Below, piece by piece: positions 1-6,086 of a DNA stretch of 12,378 nt. Numbering within the stretch: the stretch's first letter is position 1; every line of letters starts with the position of its first letter. This DNA is from an uncultured Eubacteriales bacterium (GTDB lineage Bacteria; Bacillota; Clostridia; Oscillospirales; Acutalibacteraceae), in NCBI GenBank assembly GCA_910580045.1, contig CAJTXF010000072.1, positions 1 through 12,378 of the forward strand, written 5' to 3'. A program made the position numbers and the translations under genes. The notes under the pieces were generated by a model that saw only the letters and a list, made by a program, of their open reading frames with translations, was not told where the DNA came from and ran no database searches.

Positions 1-55
1 CCGCCCGTAGGGCGGGGGAACACAGATAATTATCTCTGTGGTTTGGACAATCCCC
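1..55. other. Small inverted repeats at the left edge
   Basis: Two short perfect dyads lie here: CCGCCC/GGGCGG around a 3-base loop (1-15), and CACAGA/TCTGTG (21-40), which contains the palindrome AGATAATTATCT (24-35). GGGGA (15-19) could also pair with TCCCC (51-55) and enclose the second dyad. No T-run follows on the + strand, so this is not a normal forward terminator. It may be the end of an upstream unit or a terminator for a gene on the other strand beyond the window edge. Function is unknown. Confidence 0.35.
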
Positions 56-70
56 TCCCAGCCGCTGGGA

Positions 71-99
71 TTGACAAATGGCGGAAAATCCATTATAAT
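71..99 (+). promoter_or_regulatory. Sigma-A promoter of the fab operon
   Basis: The -35 box TTGACA (71-76) and -10 box TATAAT (94-99) both match the vegetative consensus perfectly and are 17 bases apart. Transcription should start near 106, giving a leader of about 57 bases before fabH. A promoter this close to consensus would be strong unless repressed, which fits the dyad that starts at 109. Confidence 0.85.
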
Positions 100-108
100 A
101 ACAAGGAT

Positions 109-124
109 AATATACTCTTATATT
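109..124. promoter_or_regulatory. Candidate operator at the fab operon start site
   Basis: AATATA (109-114) and TATATT (119-124) form a perfect inverted repeat around the 4-base spacer CTCT, starting just after the -10 box and overlapping the expected start of transcription. A protein bound here would block initiation. The sequence does not look like the FapR or FabT sites I know, and no regulator gene lies in the window, so the binding protein is unknown. AT-rich dyads can arise by chance. Confidence 0.35.
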
Positions 125-162
125 GTGGCTGAATTGCCCCTGGACAGAGAGGATGGAATAAT

Positions 163-1125
163 ATGAGTTTTTGTGTCCTTGGCACCGGCGGATTTTTGCC
201 GGAGCGTGTGATTACAAATGACGAGCTCTCCACTATGGTCGAGACCTCCGATGCCTGGATTACCCAGCGGGTGGGGGTGAAGGAGCGCCATGTCTGCACC
301 ACAGAGAGCAACACGGATATGGCTGTACAAGCCGCCCGCCGCGCCCTGGAAGCCGCCAATCTCTCTCCCCAGGAGCTGGATTTGATTATCGGTACCTCCG
401 TCAGCGCGGACAGCATCTCCCCTGGGATGGCCAGCATGGTGCAAAACCGGCTGGGCGCCCAATGCCCAGCCTTTGATATCAATGCCGCCTGCCCGGGCTT
501 TATTTTCGGCCTGGAAATCGCCGCCGGCTTTTTTGCCCGGGGCACAGTAAAAAAGGCGCTGGTGGTCAGCAGCGAGCGGATGAGCGGCCTGCTTGATTGG
601 AGCGACCGCTCTACCTGCTGTATTTTTGGCGATGGGGCTGGGGCTGCCGTACTGGGCGAGGGTGACGGCTATTTGGCTTCTGAGCTTCACACCCAGGGCG
701 GGGATGATGTAATCAATATCCCTGTGGCCTGGAATAACTCCCCCTTCTACCAGGTGCAGCAGGACACGGCCTGTGTTCACATGAAGGGGCAGGAGACCTA
801 TAAGTTCGCTGTCACCTCCATGGTCAGTGATATCCGCTCTGTACTGGAGCAGGCTGACATCACGGGAGAGCAGGTCAAGGCTGTGATTCCCCACCAGGCG
901 AATCTGCGCATTATCAATGAGGCCCGCCGCCGCCTGCCGGAGATTCCCAAAGAGCGGTTCCTGGTCAATATTGAGCGGGTGGGCAACACCTCCTCTGCCA
1001 GCGAGCCGATTCTGCTGGATGAAGCTGCCCGCTCGGGCCTTTTGCAGCCAGGGGACTATGTGGTCCTGTCCGCTTTTGGAGGCGGGCTCTCCAGCGCGGC
1101 CTGCGTACTGAAATGGCATAAATAG
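163..1125 (+). CDS. fabH: Beta-ketoacyl-ACP synthase III (FabH)
   Basis: This enzyme condenses an acyl-CoA primer with malonyl-ACP to start fatty-acid synthesis in the cytoplasm. The 320-residue length is normal for FabH. The thiolase-fold catalytic triad is visible: Cys110 in NAACPGF, His244 in IPHQAN and Asn275 in VGNTS. The start ATG follows AGAGG (148-152), ten bases upstream, with GGATGG closer in. It is the first gene of the operon, under the promoter at 71-99. Two places differ from textbook FabH: GNTSSAS is followed by Glu-Pro (281-282), where a hydrophobic residue precedes the proline in many homologues, and the C-terminal FGGGLSSA lacks the usual Trp of FGGGLTWG. These may be clade variants. 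The set of acyl-CoA primers it accepts (acetyl or branched) cannot be read from the sequence. Confidence 0.95.
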   Translation: MSFCVLGTGGFLPERVITNDELSTMVETSDAWITQRVGVKERHVCTTESNTDMAVQAARRALEAANLSPQELDLIIGTSVSADSISPGMASMVQNRLGAQCPAFDINAACPGFIFGLEIAAGFFARGTVKKALVVSSERMSGLLDWSDRSTCCIFGDGAGAAVLGEGDGYLASELHTQGGDDVINIPVAWNNSPFYQVQQDTACVHMKGQETYKFAVTSMVSDIRSVLEQADITGEQVKAVIPHQANLRIINEARRRLPEIPKERFLVNIERVGNTSSASEPILLDEAARSGLLQPGDYVVLSAFGGGLSSAACVLKWHK

Positions 1126-1140
1126 CATAGTGAACAGTTT

Positions 1141-1185
1141 GGCGGCAAAGCCGCCCCCTTGAAATTCAGGTTTGCGGGTTTCAAG
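1141..1185 (+). other. Two adjacent hairpins in the fabH-fabK spacer
   Basis: GGCGGC-AAA-GCCGCC (1141-1155) forms a tight 6-bp stem. CTTGAAA (1158-1164) pairs with TTTCAAG (1179-1185) around a 14-base loop. No T-run follows, so termination is unlikely. An RNA stability or processing element between fabH and the rest of the message is the more likely role. Many related operons carry acpP at this position, but the 90-base spacer is far too short for it. Confidence 0.4.
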
Positions 1186-1215
1186 CGTGTTTACTATAAC
1201 AGAAAGGACAACACC

Positions 1216-2160
1216 ATGATAAAAACACCTCTTTGTGAGCTTTTGGGAATCGAATATCCCATCTTCCAGGGCGGTATGGCCTGGATTTCTGATGGAAAAC
1301 TGGCTGCGGCTGTCTCAAATGGCGGCGGGCTGGGGATTATCTCCGCCATGAACGCCAACGCGGAATATCTCAAGGAGCAGATTGATTTGTGCCGCTCCCT
1401 GACCGACAAGCCCTTTGGCGTGAACATTATGCTCATGTCCCCCTTTGCCGCTGAGGTGGCGGAGCTGGCCGCAAAGGAGCGGGTGGCTGTGGTCACCACC
1501 GGGGCGGGCAATCCTTCTAAATATATGCCCATGTGGCTGGAAGCAGGGGTGAAGGTCATCCCCGTGGTGGCCTCTGTGGGCATGGCCAAGCTGGTGACAA
1601 AGGCCGGGGCCTCCGCGGTGATTGCCGAGGGCGGCGAATCCGGCGGGCACGTGGGGGAGCTGACCACCATGGTGCTGGTCCCCCAGGTCTGCGACGCCAC
1701 GGACCTGCCTGTTTTGGCGGCAGGGGGCATCGGGGACGGCCGGGGCATTGCCGCCGCCTTCCAGCTGGGCGCGGTGGGCGTGCAGGTGGGCACCCGTTTT
1801 TTGGTGGCTAACGAGTGCGGCGTGCACCCCAATTATAAAAAGAAGGTCTTAAAGGCCAACGACATCGCCACCATGACCACCGGCAAGAGGCTGGGGCACC
1901 CGGTGCGCCAGATTAAGAACCAGTTCGCCAAGGACTTCCTCAAGGCGGAGTACAGCCAGATTTCCGACGAGGAGCTGGAAGCCCTGGGCCGGGGCGCCCT
2001 GTACCGGGCGGCGGTGGAGGGCGACGAGAAGACCGGCGACTTTTTGGCCGGACAGATTGCGGGCATGGTGAATAAGGAGCAGCCCGCCGCCGAGATTATC
2101 CGGGAGATGTTCCAGGAGGCGGAGGACGTGCTGAAAGCAGCCGGGAAGTGGCTGGTATAA
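1216..2160 (+). CDS. fabK: Enoyl-ACP reductase II, FMN-dependent (FabK)
   Basis: FabK catalyses the last step of each elongation cycle, reducing enoyl-ACP with NAD(P)H and FMN. It is a TIM barrel of the nitronate monooxygenase/IMP dehydrogenase-like superfamily and is unrelated to FabI. Visible hallmarks are PIFQGGMAW (15-23), GGGLGIISA (36-44), the signature EGGESGGHVGELTTM (138-152) with the expected catalytic His145, and the phosphate-binding LAAGGIGDGRG (167-177) with VQVGTRFL (189-196). The product is 314 residues, normal for the family. I chose ATG 1216 because AAAGGA (1203-1208) lies seven bases upstream and the protein then starts at the conserved MIKTPLCELLGIEYP. A TTG at 1159 would add 19 unlikely residues, lacks a ribosome site and lies in a hairpin. 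FabK-type reductases are known to be insensitive to triclosan. Confidence 0.95.
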   Translation: MIKTPLCELLGIEYPIFQGGMAWISDGKLAAAVSNGGGLGIISAMNANAEYLKEQIDLCRSLTDKPFGVNIMLMSPFAAEVAELAAKERVAVVTTGAGNPSKYMPMWLEAGVKVIPVVASVGMAKLVTKAGASAVIAEGGESGGHVGELTTMVLVPQVCDATDLPVLAAGGIGDGRGIAAAFQLGAVGVQVGTRFLVANECGVHPNYKKKVLKANDIATMTTGKRLGHPVRQIKNQFAKDFLKAEYSQISDEELEALGRGALYRAAVEGDEKTGDFLAGQIAGMVNKEQPAAEIIREMFQEAEDVLKAAGKWLV

Positions 2161-2177
2161 AGGGAGGGAACAGGATT

Positions 2178-2390
2178 ATGCCGATAGATGGTATCACCCT
2201 AATCGTCTTTTTAATTTCTCTCGCGGCCGCCTGCGCGATTCAGTACTTTGTGGTCAAGGCGGCGGTGGCCCAGGGCATTAAGGACGCGCTGTGGAACCTG
2301 GAAATCAGCATGCGGAACGCCGTGAAGAACGGCGCCCTGGAGGCACAGCGGGAAATGGAGAAGGACAAAACAGGAGGAACCAATGGGTAA
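2178..2390 (+). CDS. Small single-pass membrane protein inside the fab operon, unknown function
   Basis: This encodes a 70-residue protein I do not recognise. Residues 5-26 (GITLIVFLISLAAACAIQYF and on) form one membrane helix. A helix-prone tail follows, with hydrophobic residues I34, L38, L41, M45 and V49 at three- or four-residue steps, as in an amphipathic or coiled-coil helix. The last part is charged. AGGGAGG (2161-2167), directly after the fabK stop, serves ATG 2178. The end overlaps the fabD start by eight bases (ATGGGTAA), and its codons for GGT also carry the fabD ribosome site AGGAGG (2372-2377). Translation is therefore probably coupled to fabD. Good ribosome site, tight packing and a coherent membrane helix argue that it is a real gene. 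Tethering a synthesis enzyme to the membrane is one possibility, but that is speculation. Confidence 0.7.
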   Translation: MPIDGITLIVFLISLAAACAIQYFVVKAAVAQGIKDALWNLEISMRNAVKNGALEAQREMEKDKTGGTNG

Positions 2391-3291
2391 AATTGCTTTT
2401 GTATTTTCGGGCCAGGGGGCCCAGTACCCGGGCATGGGTCAGTCCCTGGCCCAGTGCGGCCCCGCCGCCCGGGCGGTGTTCGATTTGGCCGACAGCCTGC
2501 GCCCGGGCACCTCTGCCCAGTGCTTTTCCGGCACGGCAGAGGAGCTTTCCATCACGAAAAACACCCAGCCCTGTCTGTACTGTGTAGATTTGGCAGCTGC
2601 CAAGGCCCTGGAAGAGGGAGGCGTCCGGCCGGACTTTGCCGCCGGGTTCTCCCTAGGGGAGGTGGCGGCGGTCACCTTTGGGGGAATCCTCTCAGAACAG
2701 GCTGGGTTCGATTTTGTCTGCAAGCGGGCCGCCGCTATGGATGAGGCCGCCCGGCAGAACCCGGGCAGCATGGCCGCGGTGCTCAAGCTCTCCAATGAGG
2801 CAGTGGAGGCCCTGTGTAAGGAGTTCACCCAGGTGTGGCCTGTGAACTACAACTGCCCCGGCCAGCTGGTGGTTGCCGGGGAGAAAGAGCAGCTGGCCGC
2901 CTTCCAGCAGAAGGTGAAGGAGGCGGGGGGCCGGGCGGCTCCCTTGGCTGTCAGCGGCGGGTTCCACTCTCCCTTTATGGAGAGCGCGGCCCAGGAGCTG
3001 GACAAGGCCCTGGCAGAGATGTCTTTCGCCCCGGCACGGCTGCCCATTTATGCCAACCTCAGCGCTCAGCCCTATGGGGATGACCCCCGGGCTCTGCTGG
3101 TCAGCCAGGTGAAGAGCCCAGTGCGCTGGCAGGAAACCATTGAAAACCTGGCGGGAGAGGGTGTGGATACCTTCTTTGAGTGCGGGCCTGGAAAGACCCT
3201 CTGCGGGCTGATTAAGAAGACTGTAAAGACAGCCCAGGTATTTCAGGTACAGGATGAGGAGACCCTGAAAACTGCTTTGGCAGCTCTGTAA
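2383..3291 (+). CDS. fabD: Malonyl-CoA:ACP transacylase (FabD)
   Basis: FabD transfers malonate from CoA to acyl carrier protein, supplying the extender unit to FabH and FabF. The 302-residue protein shows the N-terminal FSGQGAQYPGMG (8-19), the nucleophile Ser90 in GFSLGE (the usual GHSxGE with His replaced by Phe), the carboxylate-binding Arg115 in CKRAAAM and the catalytic His195 in GGFHSPFM. The C-terminal FFECGPGKTL (264-273) is also typical. AGGAGG lies five bases before the ATG, inside the end of the upstream small ORF, which overlaps the start by eight bases. This implies translational coupling. Substrate ACP is not encoded in the window. Confidence 0.95.
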   Translation: MGKIAFVFSGQGAQYPGMGQSLAQCGPAARAVFDLADSLRPGTSAQCFSGTAEELSITKNTQPCLYCVDLAAAKALEEGGVRPDFAAGFSLGEVAAVTFGGILSEQAGFDFVCKRAAAMDEAARQNPGSMAAVLKLSNEAVEALCKEFTQVWPVNYNCPGQLVVAGEKEQLAAFQQKVKEAGGRAAPLAVSGGFHSPFMESAAQELDKALAEMSFAPARLPIYANLSAQPYGDDPRALLVSQVKSPVRWQETIENLAGEGVDTFFECGPGKTLCGLIKKTVKTAQVFQVQDEETLKTALAAL

Positions 3292-3327
3292 ATAGCGCTT
3301 TAATCCATCCGAGAGGAGAAATTCCAT

Positions 3328-4065
3328 ATGAAATTAGAAGGGAAAATCGCACTGGTCACCGGCGGCTCTCAGGGGCTGGGCCGGGCCATTGCCTTAAAAC
3401 TGGCTGAAAACGGCGCGGACATTGCCATTGCCTATGTTGGCCCCGAAGAACCTGCCCTGGCCACTGCCAAGGAGATTGAGGCTTTGGGCCGCAGGGTAAA
3501 GCTCTATGTGTGCGACGTGCGGGATGAAGCCGCCTGCAATGAGACTGTGGCCGCTGTGAGCAAGGATTTGGGCAAGGTGGATATTCTGGTCAACAACGCT
3601 GGAGTCACCCGGGACGGGCTGATGGTCAGCATGAAGGACGAGGACTACAACATGGTCCTGGACATCAATCTAAAAGGCGCTTTCCACATGACCCGGGCCT
3701 GCTACCGGGACTTTATGCGCCGCCGCAGCGGGAAGATTATCAACATCAGCTCTATTGCCGGGCTGGTGGGCAACGCGGGCCAGGTGAACTACGCGGCCTC
3801 CAAGGCTGGGCTGATTGGCATGTCCAAGTCCATTGCCAAGGAGCTGGGCAGCCGGGGCGTGTGCTGCAACTGTATTGCCCCGGGCTTTATTGCCACGGAC
3901 ATGACCAAGGACATCAAGGAGGATAACCCGCTGCTGGTTCAGGTGCCCATGAAGCGCATGGGTTCTCCGGAGGATGTGGCCAACGCGGCGCTGTTCCTGG
4001 CTTCTCCTGAGTCGGATTATATCACAGGCGAGACCCTGCGGGTGGACGGCGGCCTTGCCACCTAA
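3328..4065 (+). CDS. fabG: 3-oxoacyl-ACP reductase (FabG)
   Basis: FabG reduces beta-ketoacyl-ACP to beta-hydroxyacyl-ACP with NADPH. It is a 245-residue classical short-chain dehydrogenase. The cofactor loop TGGSQGLGRA (11-20), NNAG (89-92) and the catalytic tetrad Asn114, Ser142, Tyr155 and Lys159 (in NYAASKAG) are all present, and the C-terminal ITGETLRVDGG (232-242) is typical of FabG. AGAGGAG (3312-3318) lies nine bases before the ATG. It is the last gene before the 131-base leader of fabF. The -35 box of the internal promoter (4055-4060) lies inside its final codons, so the end of this gene carries two kinds of information. Confidence 0.95.
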   Translation: MKLEGKIALVTGGSQGLGRAIALKLAENGADIAIAYVGPEEPALATAKEIEALGRRVKLYVCDVRDEAACNETVAAVSKDLGKVDILVNNAGVTRDGLMVSMKDEDYNMVLDINLKGAFHMTRACYRDFMRRRSGKIINISSIAGLVGNAGQVNYAASKAGLIGMSKSIAKELGSRGVCCNCIAPGFIATDMTKDIKEDNPLLVQVPMKRMGSPEDVANAALFLASPESDYITGETLRVDGGLAT

Positions 4066-4082
4066 ACCTCATTACATATAAT
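4055..4082 (+). promoter_or_regulatory. Internal promoter before fabF
   Basis: TTGCCA (4055-4060, five of six consensus bases) and TATAAT (4077-4082, perfect) are 16 bases apart, with the -35 box in the last codons of fabG. Transcription would start near 4089 and give fabF, the acc genes and fabZ their own message with a leader of more than 100 bases. Confidence 0.5.
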
Positions 4083-4105
4083 TTCAAAAACCAGATAAAA
4101 TGGTG

Positions 4106-4134
4106 TTGCATTCTCTGTAAGAATAAGTTAAAAT
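4106..4134 (+). promoter_or_regulatory. Second, weaker promoter candidate with a dyad in its spacer
   Basis: TTGCAT (4106-4111, three of six) and TAAAAT (4129-4134, five of six) are 17 bases apart. The spacer contains the inverted repeat ATTCT-CTGTA-AGAAT (4110-4124), which could be an operator acting on this promoter or on read-through from the stronger one upstream. The -35 match is poor, so confidence is low. Confidence 0.25.
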
Positions 4135-4171
4135 ACAGATGTGCCGTTTTCTCTTGGGGAGGAGCCAGCTA

Positions 4172-4258
4172 ATGGCTGGACAGCGGCAGAGAAAGGATGA
4201 TTATTTTGAACCGGGTTATGGTTACCGGTATGGGCGCGGTTACACCCATTGGCAATGA
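4172..4258 (+). CDS. Possible 28-residue upstream ORF overlapping the fabF start
   Basis: ATG 4172 follows GGGGAGGAG (4156-4164) by seven bases, a much better ribosome site than that of fabF. The frame runs 28 codons, ends at TGA 4256-4258 and overlaps the beginning of fabF in another frame. The peptide is rich in Tyr, Gly and Arg in its second half and has no recognised family. A small hairpin CCAGC/GCTGG (4165-4179) includes the start codon. It could be a regulatory upstream ORF that competes with fabF translation, or the strong ribosome site could be a coincidence. Much of the peptide is dictated by the fabF coding sequence it overlaps, which weakens the case for a functional peptide. Confidence 0.3.
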   Translation: MAGQRQRKDDYFEPGYGYRYGRGYTHWQ

Positions 4259-5456
4259 TGTGGAAAGCTGCTGGCAGAGCCTTGTGGCAGGCAAATGCGG
4301 GATTGGAGCTATCACTAAGTTTGATACCACGGATTTTAAGGTCAAGGTGGCTGCGGAGGTCAAGGACTTTGAGCCTGCCCGGTACATGGATAAGGCCGAG
4401 CTGCGCAAGTTTGACCCTTTCTGCCAGTATGCCATGGGCGCGGCTACCCAGGCGGTGGAGAGCAGCGGTATTCTGGGCAAGTGCGCCCCTGAGGAGGTTG
4501 GGGTCTACTTTGGCTCTGGCATTGGAGGCATCACCACCTTTGAGGAACAGCAGAAATTGATGCTGGAAAAGGGTCCCCGCCGGGTATCACCCTTCTTTAT
4601 CCCTGCCCTTATCATCAACATGGCCGGGGGACTGATTGCCATTAAGTACAATTTCCAGGGCGCGGCGGTGTCCTCTGTCACTGCCTGCGCCACAGGCAAC
4701 AATGCTATTGGGGAGGCCTACCGTGCCATTAAGCACGGCTATCTGACCGCGGCCCTGGCCGGAGGCTCAGAGGCTGCCATTGTGCCCCTGGGGCTGGCAG
4801 GCTTTTCCAATATGAAAGCCCTTTCCACCAGCGAGGACCCGGCTGCTGCCTGTGTTCCCTTTGATGCCCGCCGGGGCGGCTTTGTTATGGGCGAAGGCGC
4901 TGGCGCCCTTATTCTGGAGGAATATGAGCACGCCAAGGCACGGGGCGCGGTGATTTATGGCGAGCTCTGCGGCTATGGCGCCACCTGTGACGCCCACCAT
5001 ATCACTGCTCCGGACCCAGACGGAAAAGGCGGCGCCCGGGCCCTCAGGCTGGCTTACCAGGAGGCAGGCGGCTGTTCCGCCCCCCAGAAGCTGTACATCA
5101 ACGCCCACGGCACCAGCACGCCTCTCAACGACGCCTGTGAGACCAAGGCCATCAAGCTGGCCCTGGGCGAGGAGGCGGCCCGGGCCTGCATGGTCAGCTC
5201 CACCAAGTCCATGACCGGACACATGCTGGGCGCGGCAGGCGCAGTGGAGGCCGTGGCCTGTGTGATGGCCCTGCGTGAGGGCATTGTGCCCCCCACCATT
5301 GGCTATCAGGAGCCAGACCCTGCCTGTGATTTGGACTATGTGCCCAACACAGCCCGGACTGCGGATTTAGAGCTTGCCCTGTCCGCATCCCTGGGATTTG
5401 GCGGGCACAACGCTTACCTGGCTTTCCGCAAATACGCGGAGGAGAATGGCCAATAA
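4206..5456 (+). CDS. fabF: Beta-ketoacyl-ACP synthase II (FabF)
   Basis: FabF elongates acyl-ACP with malonyl-ACP. The catalytic Cys161 (VTACATG), His301 (NAHGTS) and His339 (MTGHMLGAAG) with Lys334 are present, as is the C-terminal SLGFGGHNA (395-403). I prefer the TTG start at 4206. AAAGGA (4192-4197) is then eight bases upstream, and the protein begins MNRVMVTGMGAVTPIG, the classical FabF N-terminus, giving 416 residues. An ATG at 4197 in the same frame would add three residues, but its only nearby ribosome site directly abuts it with no spacing. A strong ribosome site further upstream (4156-4164) serves another frame. The gene follows a long leader with promoter signals and is the first of the fabF-accA half of the operon. 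Confidence 0.93.
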   Translation: MNRVMVTGMGAVTPIGNDVESCWQSLVAGKCGIGAITKFDTTDFKVKVAAEVKDFEPARYMDKAELRKFDPFCQYAMGAATQAVESSGILGKCAPEEVGVYFGSGIGGITTFEEQQKLMLEKGPRRVSPFFIPALIINMAGGLIAIKYNFQGAAVSSVTACATGNNAIGEAYRAIKHGYLTAALAGGSEAAIVPLGLAGFSNMKALSTSEDPAAACVPFDARRGGFVMGEGAGALILEEYEHAKARGAVIYGELCGYGATCDAHHITAPDPDGKGGARALRLAYQEAGGCSAPQKLYINAHGTSTPLNDACETKAIKLALGEEAARACMVSSTKSMTGHMLGAAGAVEAVACVMALREGIVPPTIGYQEPDPACDLDYVPNTARTADLELALSASLGFGGHNAYLAFRKYAEENGQ

Positions 5457-5503
5457 GCGTTCTGCCCCAGTCTCCCAGATTTTCCTCAGAAGGAGAATGA
5501 ACC

Positions 5504-5926
5504 ATGGATATTAAATCAATTGAAAGTCTTGCTAAACTGATGAAAGAAACCGGCCTCACCTCTCTGGAACTCTCCCAGGAGGGCATCAGCCTGAAATTAG
5601 AGCGCCACACAGAGCAGATTCCGGCCGCCCTGCCGGCTGCCTCTCCCTTTGTTCCCGCTCCGGTAGAGCCTGAGGCATCTCCCCAGAAAGGCGCGCTGGT
5701 GCTCTCCCCCACAGTGGGCGTGTTCTATGCGGCCGCGTCTCCTGACAGCCCTCCCTTTGTGGAGGTGGGTACGCGTGTCCATAAGGGCGACACGCTCTGT
5801 ATTATTGAGGCCATGAAGCTGATGAATGAAATTCCCGCTGAGACTGAAGGCACAGTGGTAGAAATCTGTGTCAGCAACGGCCAGGTGGTGGAGTATAACC
5901 AGCCCCTGTTCCGCATTGAGCCCTAG
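5504..5926 (+). CDS. accB: Biotin carboxyl carrier protein of acetyl-CoA carboxylase (AccB)
   Basis: AccB carries carboxybiotin between AccC and the AccA-AccD transferase. The 140-residue protein has an N-terminal helical region (1-36), a Pro/Ala-rich flexible linker (about 39-60) and a C-terminal biotinyl domain with the biotin-accepting Lys105 in IEAMKLMNE. SPTVGVFY (68-75) begins that domain as in other BCCPs. AGGAG (5491-5495) is eight bases before the ATG. The stop codon TAG is formed at the left junction of an inserted mobile element: removing the element with one TA copy restores TAA and leaves the protein unchanged. The natural C-terminus LFRIEP is normal, so the insertion has not damaged the gene product. 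Confidence 0.95.
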   Translation: MDIKSIESLAKLMKETGLTSLELSQEGISLKLERHTEQIPAALPAASPFVPAPVEPEASPQKGALVLSPTVGVFYAAASPDSPPFVEVGTRVHKGDTLCIIEAMKLMNEIPAETEGTVVEICVSNGQVVEYNQPLFRIEP

Positions 5927-5941
5927 AGTCTGTTTGAAAAC
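5926..5941 (+). repeat. Left terminal inverted repeat of the MITE
   Basis: GAGTCTGTTTGAAAAC, preceded by TA (5924-5925). It is the exact reverse complement of 6071-6086. Confidence 0.8.
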
Positions 5942-6070
5942 CGGAGAAATGCTGGATATTTGGCCAGAAATGAGTGGGTTCAAGGAAAAAACCGCAAGAA
6001 AGGCTGCCGCCTTTCCAGGATTTTTGACGCCGAAAACACCATTTCCGGTCATAACAGACAGTATTTCGGA

Positions 6071-6086
6071 GTTTTCAAACAGACTC
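6071..6086 (-). repeat. Right terminal inverted repeat of the MITE
   Basis: GTTTTCAAACAGACTC, followed by TA (6087-6088). It is the exact reverse complement of 5926-5941. Confidence 0.8.

Noticed and set aside
118..1128. Long reverse-strand frame of 336 codons opposite fabH
   Set aside because: It is the antisense shadow of a GC-rich gene, with no ribosome site and no recognisable domain.
1159..1215. TTG start that would extend FabK by 19 residues
   Set aside because: There is no ribosome site, the stretch forms a hairpin, and ATG 1216 has good spacing and the conserved N-terminus.
2148..2177. Earlier start for the small membrane protein, overlapping fabK
   Set aside because: ATG 2178 has AGGGAGG ten bases upstream, while the earlier start has none.
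6024..6054. Outward promoter inside the MITE (TTGACG with TCATAA)
   Set aside because: The -35 box is good but the spacing is 19 bases and the -10 box is poor, so I do not claim it.
5926..6086. The MITE as an intrinsic terminator between accB and fabZ
   Set aside because: No T-run follows the right repeat (CTAAAATCTG), so read-through is expected.
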